Origin: Rhodopirellula baltica
GTDB taxonomy: Bacteria; Planctomycetota; Planctomycetia; Pirellulales; Pirellulaceae
Assembly: GCA_002901265.1 (NCBI GenBank)
Contig: PPHI01000057.1
Span: 124,001 to 188,000, forward strand
Reading direction: 5' to 3'
DNA: 64,000 bases
Under the pieces are notes generated by a model. It did not search any database. It was given only the letters and a program-made list of their open reading frames with translations, and had not been told where the DNA came from. Position numbers and translations under genes: made by a program. Shown here in pieces: positions 17,901 to 27,388 of the stretch. Positions within the stretch are counted from its first letter, which is position 1; every line of letters begins with the position of its first letter.

Positions 17901-18054
17901 GTCTTCGTTTCAAGCGACAGACTAGGACGTGCCAAGTCGGTATCATTGATACGGTCCGGTGCGCCCGTCCGACCAGCAAATGCGACGATGAATCGGGGCC
18001 CTACGGTGGAAGCGTCACACGGTGCGTGATGACGCGGCAACACACGGAGTGAAG

Positions 18055-20997
18055 ATGGCTTTTGAAATCGGAACGTTGGCTTACTTGCCTCTCTTGCTGT
18101 TGATTCCGCTGTTTTGGTTTACCGGACAAAAGCTCGCACAAGTTGTCGGACGCAAACGGGCCTTCATCGCGATCACTTTGCGTTCCTTGGTCATCGCTTG
18201 TGTCGTCTTGGCATTGTCAGAGCTGCAATTCGGATGGCTCGCTGATCGACTTGCAGTCGTCTACGTCTTGGATCAATCGGACAGTATCTCCGCCGAATCA
18301 CGTCGAGCGATGCTTGAATATGCAAAGACCAGTGCTACTCGTGATCGGAACGAACAGCGCCAAGACATGGTTGGCATGGTTGCATTCGCCGGTGACGCGA
18401 GGATCGAGACGCCGCCTTATGAAGCGGCATTGCCGAGTCGACCGACGATCTCCGGCGATCAATTAAATGCAGACGCGACAAATCTAGAAAAGGCGCTCGA
18501 CCTTGCGGTCGCTGCAATGCCACCGGAGAGTCGTCAGCGTGTCGTCGTGCTTACAGACGGCCACGCCACAGCAGGCGATGCGCAAAACGCGGCCTCGCGT
18601 GCCGCAAAACATGGGATCGGTATCGACATCGTTCCTGTCGCTCGAGATAACGCCGGCGACGTCGCGATCACTCGATTGGATGTGCCACAACATCTCGATG
18701 CTGGGCAATCATTTTCGGGCCGATTGATTGTCGAGTACCAAAACGTCGACCGTTCCGCGAAAGCGGCAGGCAATATCACGGTCACCCAGACCACGATCGA
18801 AGGACGACGGTTGGTCTTGAGCGAAGCTGTCGAACTTTCGACGGGCAAAACGGTCTTGCCATTCAATCATGTCATTCAAGATCCATCGATGGTGACGTTT
18901 CATGCCGAATTTGTGCCCAAGAATCGCAGTGACGATCGCCATCACAAAAACAACCAAGTCAGCTCTTACGTTTGGGTGGGCGGACCGTCGCGGACGCTCT
19001 TGATTAAAAAGGCAAGCCAGCCCGGCGAATTCGATTTCTTGGTCGAGACGTTACGTCAACAAGAGATCGAAGTGGAAGTGCGTCAGAGTGATGCCGCGTT
19101 CGATTCGCTTGCGGATCTGATGTCCTTCGATTCAGTGATTCTGGCGAATCTTCCCAAAGCCGGCGGCGATTCGGCGGAGACGATCGGTGGACTGAGCGAT
19201 CGCCAAGTCGACATGCTGGTTCGAAACACACAACGGTTCGGCGCAGGCCTATTGATGATTGGCGGCCCCGATTCATTTGGCGCAGGCGGGTGGCGTGGTT
19301 CAGCACTGGAAGCAGCGATGCCAGTCGACTTCGAGATTAAGAACACTCGGATTCGCGCTGTCGGCGCGCTGATGCTGGTGCTCGACACATCGGGCTCGAT
19401 GGACGGCCAAAAGATTCAACTTTGCCGGGCCGCGGCTCGCTCGGCAATCGAATCACTCGGTTCGACCGATTTCGTCGGCGTGGTTACCTTCGATAGTGAA
19501 ACGAAAGAAACGATCCCGTTGCAACAAGTCAATGACCCGCGGCGCATGAAACCGGCTTTGTCTCGAATCGCGGCGAGCGGTGGGACAGATATGTTTCCGG
19601 CGATGTCGCTTGGATACGCAAAACTGTCTCGGGTCGATGCAATGGTCAAACACATGATCATCGTGACCGACGGACAAACCAATCCAGGGCAGTTTGACCA
19701 ATTGACGCGACAAATGCGTCAAGATTCGATCACGGTCAGCACCCTAGCGGTCGGTGCAGACGCCGACCAAACACTGTTAAACCGGATCGCTTCTCAAGGC
19801 GGCGGAAAGTACTACGCCGTTAAGTCACCTCTCGCAATTCCACAGATCGTCCTGCGTGAATCAAGGCGTGTTGCCAAGCCGCTGATCTATGAAGTCCCCG
19901 AAGGAATGGTTCCGCTAAAGTCATCGGTACACCCAATCATCGACGGAATCGAGTCGCTGCCTCCGGTCACCGGCATGGTGTTGACGACACCGAAAACCAG
20001 CCCGCTCGTTCAAAACCTTCTCATGGCTCCACAACCGGTCGACGGCGATTACCCTTTGCTTTCGGTCTGGACCTATGGACTTGGACATACCGCAGCGGTG
20101 ACAACCGACAGTGCGCCGCGTTGGTCTTCGACATGGATGGACTCACCGTCGGCAAAACAGCTTCTCGGCCAATTGGTTCGTTGGCTGAAACGCCCCACCG
20201 ATGGTTCCGATCAATACGACGTTGTGAGTCACTGGAAAAACGGTGAAGCCAAAGTGATTGTCGACAACCTGCGCCCGGACGAGTCGACGAACGATTTGAT
20301 TGAATTCGAGGCCGCGATGATTGGGAGCGATGGCGAACCGATTCCGCTTTCGCTTCGCCAAGTCGCACCGGGACGATTTATCGCAACGGCGGCAGTGACC
20401 GATCCCGGCAGCTACTTTGTGCAAGTCGTCCCCAGCGACACCCGCGCTCCGATTGTCAGGGGCTTCAACGTCCCGTTTGGGATCGAATACGCGACCAATG
20501 CGCATGATACGACCGTTCTCCATTCCATCGCCGATGCGAAACCGGTTGGTGGACAACCGGGGGAAGTCTCGCAGCCGATTGGGTCGAAACAAACTGCACC
20601 ATCCCTCGTCAATCACTTTCGCGATGGACTACAACGTCACGCGACAATGCAAGACGTGTGGCCATGGCTGGTCTTTGTATCCTGCCTGATCTTCCTGGGT
20701 GACATCGGCAATCGGCGGCTGACGATTGCCTGGCCATGGAAGCGAAAAAACTTGGCCGAAGAATTGTTGGCTGGAGATCGAGCGCCACGTCCCGTCGACA
20801 GACTGTCGCGTCCAACAGATGCTGGCCAACCAAACCCAGCAACGAAATCAAACGCCGGTGTCACCAATCGATTCGAATCGGACGCTGCTGCGGAGACAAC
20901 ACAGCCAGAAATCGATCCCCGCCCGTACACTCAACGACTGCTTGAAGCAAAACGTCGGGCGCGTGCGAATGAGTCATCGGATAAGTACGAGAGCTGA
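18055..20997 (+). CDS. Large membrane protein with two von Willebrand A domains
   Basis: A 980-residue protein from the ATG at 18055, preceded by GGAGTGAAG. Two membrane helices lie near residues 8-22 and 40-56. A first VWA-like domain starts at about 68 with the MIDAS DQSDS at 73-77. A central segment (about 300-425) resembles the glutamine-amidotransferase-like region found in such proteins, with LLMIGGPDSFGAGG. A second VWA domain carries a full MIDAS DTSGS at 444-448 and later VTDGQTN. A third membrane helix lies near 868-885, before a charged tail. The build resembles BatA/BatB-like or DUF1355-type proteins that assemble or sense envelope complexes. The partner is unknown, since no MoxR ATPase gene is adjacent. 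Confidence 0.85.
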   Translation: MAFEIGTLAYLPLLLLIPLFWFTGQKLAQVVGRKRAFIAITLRSLVIACVVLALSELQFGWLADRLAVVYVLDQSDSISAESRRAMLEYAKTSATRDRNEQRQDMVGMVAFAGDARIETPPYEAALPSRPTISGDQLNADATNLEKALDLAVAAMPPESRQRVVVLTDGHATAGDAQNAASRAAKHGIGIDIVPVARDNAGDVAITRLDVPQHLDAGQSFSGRLIVEYQNVDRSAKAAGNITVTQTTIEGRRLVLSEAVELSTGKTVLPFNHVIQDPSMVTFHAEFVPKNRSDDRHHKNNQVSSYVWVGGPSRTLLIKKASQPGEFDFLVETLRQQEIEVEVRQSDAAFDSLADLMSFDSVILANLPKAGGDSAETIGGLSDRQVDMLVRNTQRFGAGLLMIGGPDSFGAGGWRGSALEAAMPVDFEIKNTRIRAVGALMLVLDTSGSMDGQKIQLCRAAARSAIESLGSTDFVGVVTFDSETKETIPLQQVNDPRRMKPALSRIAASGGTDMFPAMSLGYAKLSRVDAMVKHMIIVTDGQTNPGQFDQLTRQMRQDSITVSTLAVGADADQTLLNRIASQGGGKYYAVKSPLAIPQIVLRESRRVAKPLIYEVPEGMVPLKSSVHPIIDGIESLPPVTGMVLTTPKTSPLVQNLLMAPQPVDGDYPLLSVWTYGLGHTAAVTTDSAPRWSSTWMDSPSAKQLLGQLVRWLKRPTDGSDQYDVVSHWKNGEAKVIVDNLRPDESTNDLIEFEAAMIGSDGEPIPLSLRQVAPGRFIATAAVTDPGSYFVQVVPSDTRAPIVRGFNVPFGIEYATNAHDTTVLHSIADAKPVGGQPGEVSQPIGSKQTAPSLVNHFRDGLQRHATMQDVWPWLVFVSCLIFLGDIGNRRLTIAWPWKRKNLAEELLAGDRAPRPVDRLSRPTDAGQPNPATKSNAGVTNRFESDAAAETTQPEIDPRPYTQRLLEAKRRARANESSDKYES

Positions 20998-21265
20998 CGG
21001 AACGATCGGGTGGCGAACAGCCAAACTGTTCGATCATTGACCAAGCTGGAATCAATCTTTGTTTCGATTGACCGTGCGAGGCGTCTCTTGTCCAGAGTGA
21101 AAATGGTTCGGCGCGAAGTTTGCAAAGGGTGATTGACCCTCAAATTGACCTCAAGCTTTGTCGTCAGTGCCGTGAATCGCGAACGATTCTCCCGCGGTCG
21201 CGGCCACTGGCGGCAATCAGTTGACAGGCTCTCTACCATCACCTCCCCGAGACAAGGATTCTTCG

Positions 21266-21877
21266 ATGAAGATGCGATTCGTTCAGCGTAGCTTCGTGGC
21301 ATTGGCGTTGGCTTGCTGCGTTGCGGTTCCTGCATTTGCAGTCCAACAAACAACCGCCACGCCACGCCCTGCGGCACCTCCAACCACTGGTGCGGCGCAC
21401 TCCGAGATTGACCATGCCCATGTACCACAACACGCGGTCGCAGTCGTGTTCCCGACCCAAGGGAATGACGTCCGCGGTGTCGTCGTTCTCCAACAGGACG
21501 GAGACGACATTACCGTTCGCGGTCGAATGATCAACCTGACACCGGGTAAACACGGATTCCATATTCACCAGTACGGCGATCTTCGATCGGTCGATGGCAA
21601 ATCGGCTGGCGGACACTACGATCCCGAAGGCCACGACCACGGCGGTCCCGATGCGAGCAGCCACCATGTCGGAGACCTCGGCAATATCGAAGCGAACGAA
21701 GAGGGTACTGCCGAATTCAAGATGACAATCAAAGGGCACAAAGTCCATCTATTGGTGGGCCGAGCGATTGTCGTCCATGAAGGTGAAGACGATTTGAAGA
21801 GTCAACCGTCAGGTGCGGCCGGTCCTCGTGCTGGCGTTGGCGTGGTCGGTATTGCGAACCCCGAAGACAACTCATGA
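21266..21877 (+). CDS. sodC: Exported Cu/Zn superoxide dismutase without the structural disulfide
   Basis: A 203-residue protein from the ATG at 21266, with AAGGA upstream. A signal peptide ends near VPAFA (residue 25). All metal ligands are visible: His99 and His101 in HGFHIHQYGD, His117, His125, His134, Asp137 in HVGDLGN, and His171 in IVVHEGEDD; the active-site arginine is Arg188. The two cysteines that form the intrasubunit disulfide of classical SodC are absent: GDLRSVDGKSAGGH lacks the first, and AGPRAGVGVVGIAN has Val in place of the second. The mature protein contains no cysteine at all. It would detoxify superoxide in the periplasm. The ExoD-like gene overlaps its stop by 4 bases. 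Confidence 0.92.
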   Translation: MKMRFVQRSFVALALACCVAVPAFAVQQTTATPRPAAPPTTGAAHSEIDHAHVPQHAVAVVFPTQGNDVRGVVVLQQDGDDITVRGRMINLTPGKHGFHIHQYGDLRSVDGKSAGGHYDPEGHDHGGPDASSHHVGDLGNIEANEEGTAEFKMTIKGHKVHLLVGRAIVVHEGEDDLKSQPSGAAGPRAGVGVVGIANPEDNS

Positions 21878-22473
21878 GTTCAAGCGGAACGCGGCAACAC
21901 CCCGTTCGCGAACTGTTGGACAAGCTCAGAGAGTCTGCCGACCAGCACGATTCTTTGACTTTTGGCACCGTCATGGATGCCGTGGGGCGAAACTCCTTCG
22001 CCTCACTGCTCCTGGCGATTGGCTTGATCATGATGGTCCCTGGACCGGCCGATATTCCTGGCGTCCCCAGTCTGCTTGGGATCGTCGTGATCTTGCTTGC
22101 GATCCAGCGGCTATTCAATCGAGATCATGTATGGATCCCCGATTGGATGGAACGCCGCGAAGTAAAAAGCGACACCGTCAAAAAAATGATCCGCTGGCTC
22201 CGACGCCCGGCTGGTTGGATCGATGCGATTACGAAGTCACGAATGACCTGGCTGATCAACCGAGGCAGCCTTGGTCTTCTCGATGTCGCGGCGATTTTGA
22301 TCGCACTGTCGACGCCATTTCTTGAGCTTATCCCCTTTAGCGCCAACCTCGCGGGTGTCGCACTAGCCGCGATCGGTTTGGCCATTCTTGCTCACGACGG
22401 TTTGATTGCGATGGTCGCCGTCATCGTCACGTTTGGGCTTTTCGCGTTGCTGATCTATCAAGCAGTGCTTTGA
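21874..22473 (+). CDS. ExoD-family membrane protein
   Basis: A 199-residue protein matching the ExoD (exopolysaccharide synthesis) family: an N-terminal amphipathic helix with SADQHDSLTFGTVMDAVG, then LLAIGLIMMVPGPADIPGVPSL, the best conserved block, and three or four more membrane helices towards the C-terminus. ExoD was found in rhizobia as a gene affecting exopolysaccharide and alkaline tolerance; its biochemical action is unknown. The start ATGA overlaps the sodC stop, so the two are translationally coupled. That pairing suggests an envelope-stress role, which is inference. Confidence 0.9.
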   Translation: MSSSGTRQHPVRELLDKLRESADQHDSLTFGTVMDAVGRNSFASLLLAIGLIMMVPGPADIPGVPSLLGIVVILLAIQRLFNRDHVWIPDWMERREVKSDTVKKMIRWLRRPAGWIDAITKSRMTWLINRGSLGLLDVAAILIALSTPFLELIPFSANLAGVALAAIGLAILAHDGLIAMVAVIVTFGLFALLIYQAVL

Positions 22474-22581
22474 TGCATTGAAACACGTCGGCTGGGTCGC
22501 TCTAGACCCGACGTGGCATGGCAATTGCTTGTCGTGAGTGTAGCAGCATACCGACTTCGACACTCCCATCCCTCAATCGCT

Positions 22582-23637
22582 ATGACAGATCAACGCCCAT
22601 CCGTGATCGTGACCGGCAGTTCCGGATTGCTCGGTCGCCCCGTCTGCCGACGCCTCGCAGAAGCTGGCTACTCCGTATTCGGATTTGACCGAGTCGGTCT
22701 ACCTGAACCGCCCAAAGAACTTGAGCATGTTTGTGATGTCGAATGTGATTTGTCGGACTCGACTTCCGTTCGAGTCGCCCTGCAACAAGTCCATCAGAAA
22801 ACAGGTGGCAAGTTGGCGAGCGTTGTTCATATGGCTGCCTACTACGACTTCTCCGGAGAGGACAGCCCACTCTATGAAGACGTTACTGTTCACGGAACGG
22901 ATCGCCTACTTAACGGACTGGAAGCATTTCAGCTGGAGCAGTTCTTATTCACCAGCACGATGCTGATCCACGCCCCTTGCCCGGTTGGCGAACATATTCG
23001 TGAAGACGACCCGCTACAAGCCAAATGGCCGTACCCCCAAAGTAAGATCGACACTGAGAAATTGATCCGCGTTGGCCATCCCAATGTACGGTCGGTGTTC
23101 TTGCGAATCGGAGGTGTCTACACGGACTTTGGGCGACAGCCGACTTTGGTTCAACAGATCAAACGCATTTATGAAAAAGACCTGCAAGGCCATTTCTATC
23201 CGGGTGACATGGACGCCGGTCAGTCGCCGGTTCATGTTTCGGATGTCGTCGACGCGATCATCAAGACCGTCGATCGTAGAAATCAACTCGCCCCGCAAAC
23301 GGCAATCCTGATCGGCGAACCAGACCCTCCTTCCTATGGGCAGTTGCAGGAATTGATCGCCGCGAAGCTGCATGGTCGCGACTGGGCGACACTGCATGTT
23401 CCCAAAGCGATTGCCAAAGTTGGGGCGGCTGTGACCGACGCCTGTCAAGGCGGAGACGCTTTTATCAAACCGTTCATGGTCGATATGGCAGACGACAACT
23501 ACGCGCTCGACATTTCACAGGCCAAACGACTGCTTGACTGGCAACCACAGTATCGGCTGATCGATGTACTGCCAACGATCTTGCAATCTCTGAAGAACGC
23601 CCCTGACGTTTGGTACCAGAAAAACGGCCTGTCCTGA
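22582..23637 (+). CDS. NAD-dependent epimerase/dehydratase (extended SDR)
   Basis: A 351-residue extended SDR. The ATG at 22582 is chosen because it sits right before the Rossmann strand; upstream in-frame codons give no sensible protein. The NAD loop is VTGSSGLLG, and CDVECDLSD supplies the acidic block. The catalytic Tyr-x3-Lys is WPYPQSKIDTEKL, with Ser/Thr in FLFTSTMLI. The substrate is likely a nucleotide sugar or a quinone-like small molecule; not determinable. It is the first gene of a three-gene operon whose start and stop codons overlap, with a VKOR-like and an SPW protein. Confidence 0.87.
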   Translation: MTDQRPSVIVTGSSGLLGRPVCRRLAEAGYSVFGFDRVGLPEPPKELEHVCDVECDLSDSTSVRVALQQVHQKTGGKLASVVHMAAYYDFSGEDSPLYEDVTVHGTDRLLNGLEAFQLEQFLFTSTMLIHAPCPVGEHIREDDPLQAKWPYPQSKIDTEKLIRVGHPNVRSVFLRIGGVYTDFGRQPTLVQQIKRIYEKDLQGHFYPGDMDAGQSPVHVSDVVDAIIKTVDRRNQLAPQTAILIGEPDPPSYGQLQELIAAKLHGRDWATLHVPKAIAKVGAAVTDACQGGDAFIKPFMVDMADDNYALDISQAKRLLDWQPQYRLIDVLPTILQSLKNAPDVWYQKNGLS

Positions 23638-24290
23638 TGTCAAACGCTCTTGAAACCTCACGCCCAATCGCCGGCCACACGTCGCCTCTGGATCGGACGG
23701 TACCGCCCTATCGACACAACCCGTCCGCTTGGTCGCAGCGTATTCCGATCTGCATGTTGGCGTTCGTCGCCGCAATCATTTCGAGCCACTTGGCATTGTT
23801 CCAGTGGGGCTTAACGGACAGCGTATGGGACCCTGTCTTTGGTGACAGCAGCAGCAAAGTAATCAAGTCTGACACCGCCGAGAAGATGTATCGGCTGCTG
23901 GGTGTTCACGACGCCGCATTGGGAGTCCTTGCCTATTTGGGCGATGCGATACTAGGACTTGCCGGATCAACAAGACGCTGGCAGTACCGGCCTTGGCTAG
24001 TGATCCTCTTCGGTATCGATGTGATACCACTCGGTATCGTCAGTGTGTTCCTGGTGCTTTGCCAAGCCTTCGTGATTGGCCAATGGTGTTTCCTGTGTTT
24101 GGTCACGGCAACGATTTCTCTGACGCTCGTGTACTGGGCATGGGACGAAGTCCGCGCGTCGCTTAGCTATTTAAAAATTGTTTGGAATGACCACCACGAT
24201 CGCCGACTTTTATGGAATGCGTTTTGGGGTTACCGATGTGACCAACTGGACGCCGCTGCTGACAAACTGCTTTCTCGTGAGGTGCCGTGA
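23637..24290 (+). CDS. Vitamin K epoxide reductase (VKOR)-family membrane protein
   Basis: A 217-residue protein with about five membrane helices. The ATG at 23637 overlaps the epimerase stop (TGATG). The C-terminal half has the VKOR block IGQWCFLCLVTAT, whose CxxC is the redox centre facing the quinone. The loop WDPVFGDSSSKVI and the helix start GVHDAALGVLAYL match VKOR-like proteins of this operon type, but the first, loop cysteine pair of classical VKORs is not present. It may therefore act as a quinone-linked redox protein without the usual shuttle cysteines. No thioredoxin-like domain is fused to it. Confidence 0.8.
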   Translation: MSNALETSRPIAGHTSPLDRTVPPYRHNPSAWSQRIPICMLAFVAAIISSHLALFQWGLTDSVWDPVFGDSSSKVIKSDTAEKMYRLLGVHDAALGVLAYLGDAILGLAGSTRRWQYRPWLVILFGIDVIPLGIVSVFLVLCQAFVIGQWCFLCLVTATISLTLVYWAWDEVRASLSYLKIVWNDHHDRRLLWNAFWGYRCDQLDAAADKLLSREVP

Positions 24291-24646
24291 TGTGGGGACG
24301 AGTCGTCGAAATCATGACTGCGGTTTGGCTCGCCGCTAGCCCATTCGTCTTCCGGGTGCATGATGACTCTGTCGTGCTGTGGACCGACCTTGGCTTGGCG
24401 TTCCTGATATGCCTGTTTTCCGGCCTGTCTTATTGGCGACCGACACAACATGCACACCTGCTGACTCTCGTGGTCGCTAGCGGTCTGGCGATCTGGGGCC
24501 GATTCGCTTCGGAAGCACCGACGGCGATTGGTCAAAACCATATCGTCGTGGGACTGTTTTTGATGATGATCGCTTTGGTTCCCAATGACGCTTCGTTGCC
24601 ACCAGTCAAATGGCGACAGACCGGACGAACACGCAATTCAATGTAG
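24290..24646 (+). CDS. SPW-repeat membrane protein
   Basis: A 118-residue protein with four hydrophobic helices, arranged as two copies of the SPW motif: WLAASPFVFRVHDDS early on, and a weaker second copy with GLAIWGRFASEAPTAIGQNHIVVG. The ATG at 24290 overlaps the VKOR stop; a GTG directly upstream is the alternative. SPW proteins are small inner-membrane proteins of unknown role, often found beside VKOR and epimerase genes. The three-gene order here follows that pattern, which supports a joint function in membrane redox chemistry (inference). Confidence 0.8.
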   Translation: MWGRVVEIMTAVWLAASPFVFRVHDDSVVLWTDLGLAFLICLFSGLSYWRPTQHAHLLTLVVASGLAIWGRFASEAPTAIGQNHIVVGLFLMMIALVPNDASLPPVKWRQTGRTRNSM

Positions 24647-24796
24647 CGTCATCCATCACTCGATCGCACGTCGGTTGCTGGATGAAGATTCGATGACCAA
24701 GACCAATCGAATCAAGGTGAGTTCAGGTTCCCCGAATTGGCCCCCATTCTTGGCCATCAACAGGCGACCAGAAAACGACTGCAGAGTTGGCCGTTG

Positions 24797-26266
24797 CTAG
24801 TCGTCAAGTCCAAGTCGAATCCGAGCTTCTTCTGCCCACGGTCCGTCAGGTGCAAGTTCGACGAGACGTTGCCAATGCACCAACGCTTCGACTTCTCGGT
24901 CACAGCGATCGAGTGTTTTGGCAAGGGTGTAGTGAACGTCGGCGTAGTCGTTGTAAAACGTCAGTGCGCCGCGCAAAGCTGCAACCGCTAAATCGAATTG
25001 TCCCAATTCGGCCAGCACCGCGCCCAAGCTGGCACGTGCTTCGACAAAATCTGTTTCTAGCTCGATCGCTGCGTAATACCGTTCTCTGGCGGCAACCAAA
25101 TGATTCATGCGGTAGAGCAGTTCACCGATTTGAAAACTGATTTCTGCTCGAGCCCCATCACGCGCGAGGATCGCGTGATAAATATCGATGGCGGTTTCCA
25201 AATCGTCTTCGTCTTCCGCAGCGTAAGCCTCCCGCAGCAATGGGTCTGCAACGGATTCGCTGTGTTCGCGGAGCATCGGCGGACGATCGGCATCGGCAAA
25301 CGCTAACAGCAACGGGGAATCTTCTTCGTCTTGTTGATAGACGTGCGACGTTGCCGGCGATTCAGCTTCGCCTCCTCCGTCGAAATCAAAACGCATCTGC
25401 CCGCCCGGTTCGATCAGCCCGTCGCCCTGACGCAGCAACACGTCTTTGCCTTGAACCAGAACGGTCAACTGGTCGAGTGGACGTGTCGAATGGGGAAAGA
25501 CTCGGATCAGTTCGGCCAATCGCTTTTCAATCGCTTTCCAATCCGCGCCGGCCGCAACCCAACCGGCCAAACGCTTTGCAGTGGCCACCTCGGCAAAGTC
25601 GAAATACGGCAACTTGTGAAGTGTCACCACCGGACGAATCAGTCCGCATCGGTGCCAGCGGCGGATGACGCGGACGGAGATCCCCAGCAAATCGGCAAGC
25701 ATCGCCGGCGTCCAATACCTCCGCACTGGCTGCTCAAGTTCAACCAATCCCAGCCTTTCCCATAACTCCGTTTCGTGAATGATCTCGACTTCGCCCCGGC
25801 CTGCGGAGTCGATCAATGCTGTTGGAAGTAGCTCCGATTCGCTTAGCGGTGGCTGATCTGCGCCGATTACGACCCAATCGACCAAAGCCTCATACTGGGG
25901 TGTCTTTCCACGAGGCAATTCGATCACCTTCGCGCCGAACGATTCGATCACATTGCGGGCTTGGCCATGATTCATGCTCCCAAACCGACCGACGAGAGCC
26001 ACTTTTTTACCACCGACTTGCCCATCCCCCTTGGCCGATGGGGCCGGGGCGTCAAGCATCGGGTCGTCAGGGTCGGCAAAGTCGACTTCGTCTTCATCGA
26101 GCAACCTGTCCGCCGAAGAGTCCAGTAAGTTGGACTCACCGCGATCGCGACGTTGGTCTTCGCCCCAGTCATCGGCTTGTTGAACCGACTCATAATGACG
26201 GCGTGCGTCTTCGAATGACAACACCTCGGATCGATCGTTGGCGTCAGGATCGGTGGGTGCAGTCAA
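24797..26266 (-). CDS. BRCT - MerR-type HTH - TPR fusion protein
   Basis: A 489-residue three-part protein. After an acidic, low-complexity N-terminus comes a BRCT-like domain at about 86-140 (GKKVALVGRFGSMNHGQARNVIESFGAKVIELP, then WVVIGADQPP, as in the BRCT of DNA ligase). A MerR-type winged helix follows at about 183-240 (YWTPAMLADLLGISVRVIRRW and LPYFDFAEVATAKRL). The last 150 residues are tetratricopeptide repeats (AEISFQIGELLYRMNHLVAARERYYAAIEL, AEA-like spacing repeated). The start is uncertain: TTG at 26266 or GTG at 26224. This combination suggests a DNA-binding regulator or scaffold; the signal it senses is unknown. No metal-binding Cys of classical MerR sensors is seen. Confidence 0.85.
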   Translation of the reverse strand: MTAPTDPDANDRSEVLSFEDARRHYESVQQADDWGEDQRRDRGESNLLDSSADRLLDEDEVDFADPDDPMLDAPAPSAKGDGQVGGKKVALVGRFGSMNHGQARNVIESFGAKVIELPRGKTPQYEALVDWVVIGADQPPLSESELLPTALIDSAGRGEVEIIHETELWERLGLVELEQPVRRYWTPAMLADLLGISVRVIRRWHRCGLIRPVVTLHKLPYFDFAEVATAKRLAGWVAAGADWKAIEKRLAELIRVFPHSTRPLDQLTVLVQGKDVLLRQGDGLIEPGGQMRFDFDGGGEAESPATSHVYQQDEEDSPLLLAFADADRPPMLREHSESVADPLLREAYAAEDEDDLETAIDIYHAILARDGARAEISFQIGELLYRMNHLVAARERYYAAIELETDFVEARASLGAVLAELGQFDLAVAALRGALTFYNDYADVHYTLAKTLDRCDREVEALVHWQRLVELAPDGPWAEEARIRLGLDD

Positions 26267-26652
26267 CGTAGATCAGCAGGTTTAACGGCGTACGAACAAG
26301 TTGGACAGTTTGGAAGCGACGATTATCCAGGAATCCCGTCGCGTGAGTAGCCATCGCAGTGCATCTACCGAGCCAAAAAAATACAGTCCTTTCGCGACAA
26401 TCGGTGGTGTCAGGTTCCGAAGTCTGCCGTCTCGCGATCATTTTTTTCCTAACGGCTGGAACAATCCCACCCACAATTGCGTAAGATGCCGTGCTTGCAC
26501 GGTGATTGGATTCCGGTTCTGATCATGCCCTACAATCGATTCAATTCGGGGGGGACCAAGCAGCCAGGCGTTGCCAGGTTTCTCTCCACCCACGATTTCA
26601 CCGCCTGTTTGAAATGACGGACAGTCGGTCTCGGTCTCCAATCTAGTTCAGC
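26267..26652. other. Divergent intergenic region
   Basis: This spacer of about 390 bases separates the minus-strand BRCT-MerR-TPR gene from the plus-strand ABC transporter operon and should hold the promoters of both. I see no convincing ORF; the overlapping minus-strand ORFs run into the ATPase gene as shadows. An AT-rich tract (ATCATTTTTTTCC, about 26438-26450) is the only notable feature. Confidence 0.5.
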
Positions 26653-27381
26653 ATGCTGCACGTCGAGGCACTTACGAAACGATTCGATCTCGGTGACGAC
26701 ACGTTGACTGCGGTCGACGACGTTACGTTCACCATCCATCCCGGTGAAGTGTTTGGCTTGTTGGGACCGAACGGTGCTGGCAAGACGACCACCATGCGAA
26801 TGGTTTTGGGCTTGCTCGCCCCAGACGGTGGCTGGGCAGAAGTCGACGGTTTGCGAACATCCGAAAACCCGATGGCTGTCAAAAGTCGCCTGGGTTTCGT
26901 TTCGGCCAGTGATGGTGTTTATCCATGGTTGACCGTTCGTGAGATGTTGCACTACTTCGCGGACCTCTACGACGTTCCGCCCGATGTCGCCGATGCACGC
27001 ACAGTCGAACTGTCACGTTTGTTGGATATCGAACGGTTGCTCGACCGACGTGCCGGCGAATTAAGCACCGGGCAGCGACAACGGGTAACACTGGTACGTG
27101 GGCTGATTCACGATCCGCCAGTCATGCTACTCGATGAACCGACGCGTGGCCTGGATGTCGTTGGCGTTCAGACCATCTTCGACTACATCGAGATTCTTCG
27201 AGACCGCGGCAAAGCGGTCGTCGTTTGCACCCACCGCTTGGACGAAGCCGAACGTCTCTGTGACCGATTCGGATTGCTTCACGCAGGTCGCTTGAAGTAC
27301 TGCGGTTCGCTTGAGGAACTGCAACAGCAAACCGGCCACCAAACACTTGTCGATATCTTCGTTGAACTGATCAGGAATTGA
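26653..27381 (+). CDS. ABC transporter ATPase, NatA type
   Basis: A 242-residue ATPase with Walker A GPNGAGKTT, signature LSTGQRQRV, Walker B VMLLDEPT and the D-loop GLDVVG, and a switch His in VVVCTHRLDEAE. The wording matches NatA of sodium-export NatAB systems and other ABC-2 drug or ion exporters. It lies 7 bases before the permease-CPBP gene, its obvious partner. It should hydrolyse ATP on the cytoplasmic face to drive efflux; sodium as the ion is by family resemblance only. Confidence 0.92.
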   Translation: MLHVEALTKRFDLGDDTLTAVDDVTFTIHPGEVFGLLGPNGAGKTTTMRMVLGLLAPDGGWAEVDGLRTSENPMAVKSRLGFVSASDGVYPWLTVREMLHYFADLYDVPPDVADARTVELSRLLDIERLLDRRAGELSTGQRQRVTLVRGLIHDPPVMLLDEPTRGLDVVGVQTIFDYIEILRDRGKAVVVCTHRLDEAERLCDRFGLLHAGRLKYCGSLEELQQQTGHQTLVDIFVELIRN

Positions 27382-27388
27382 ACCTAGC

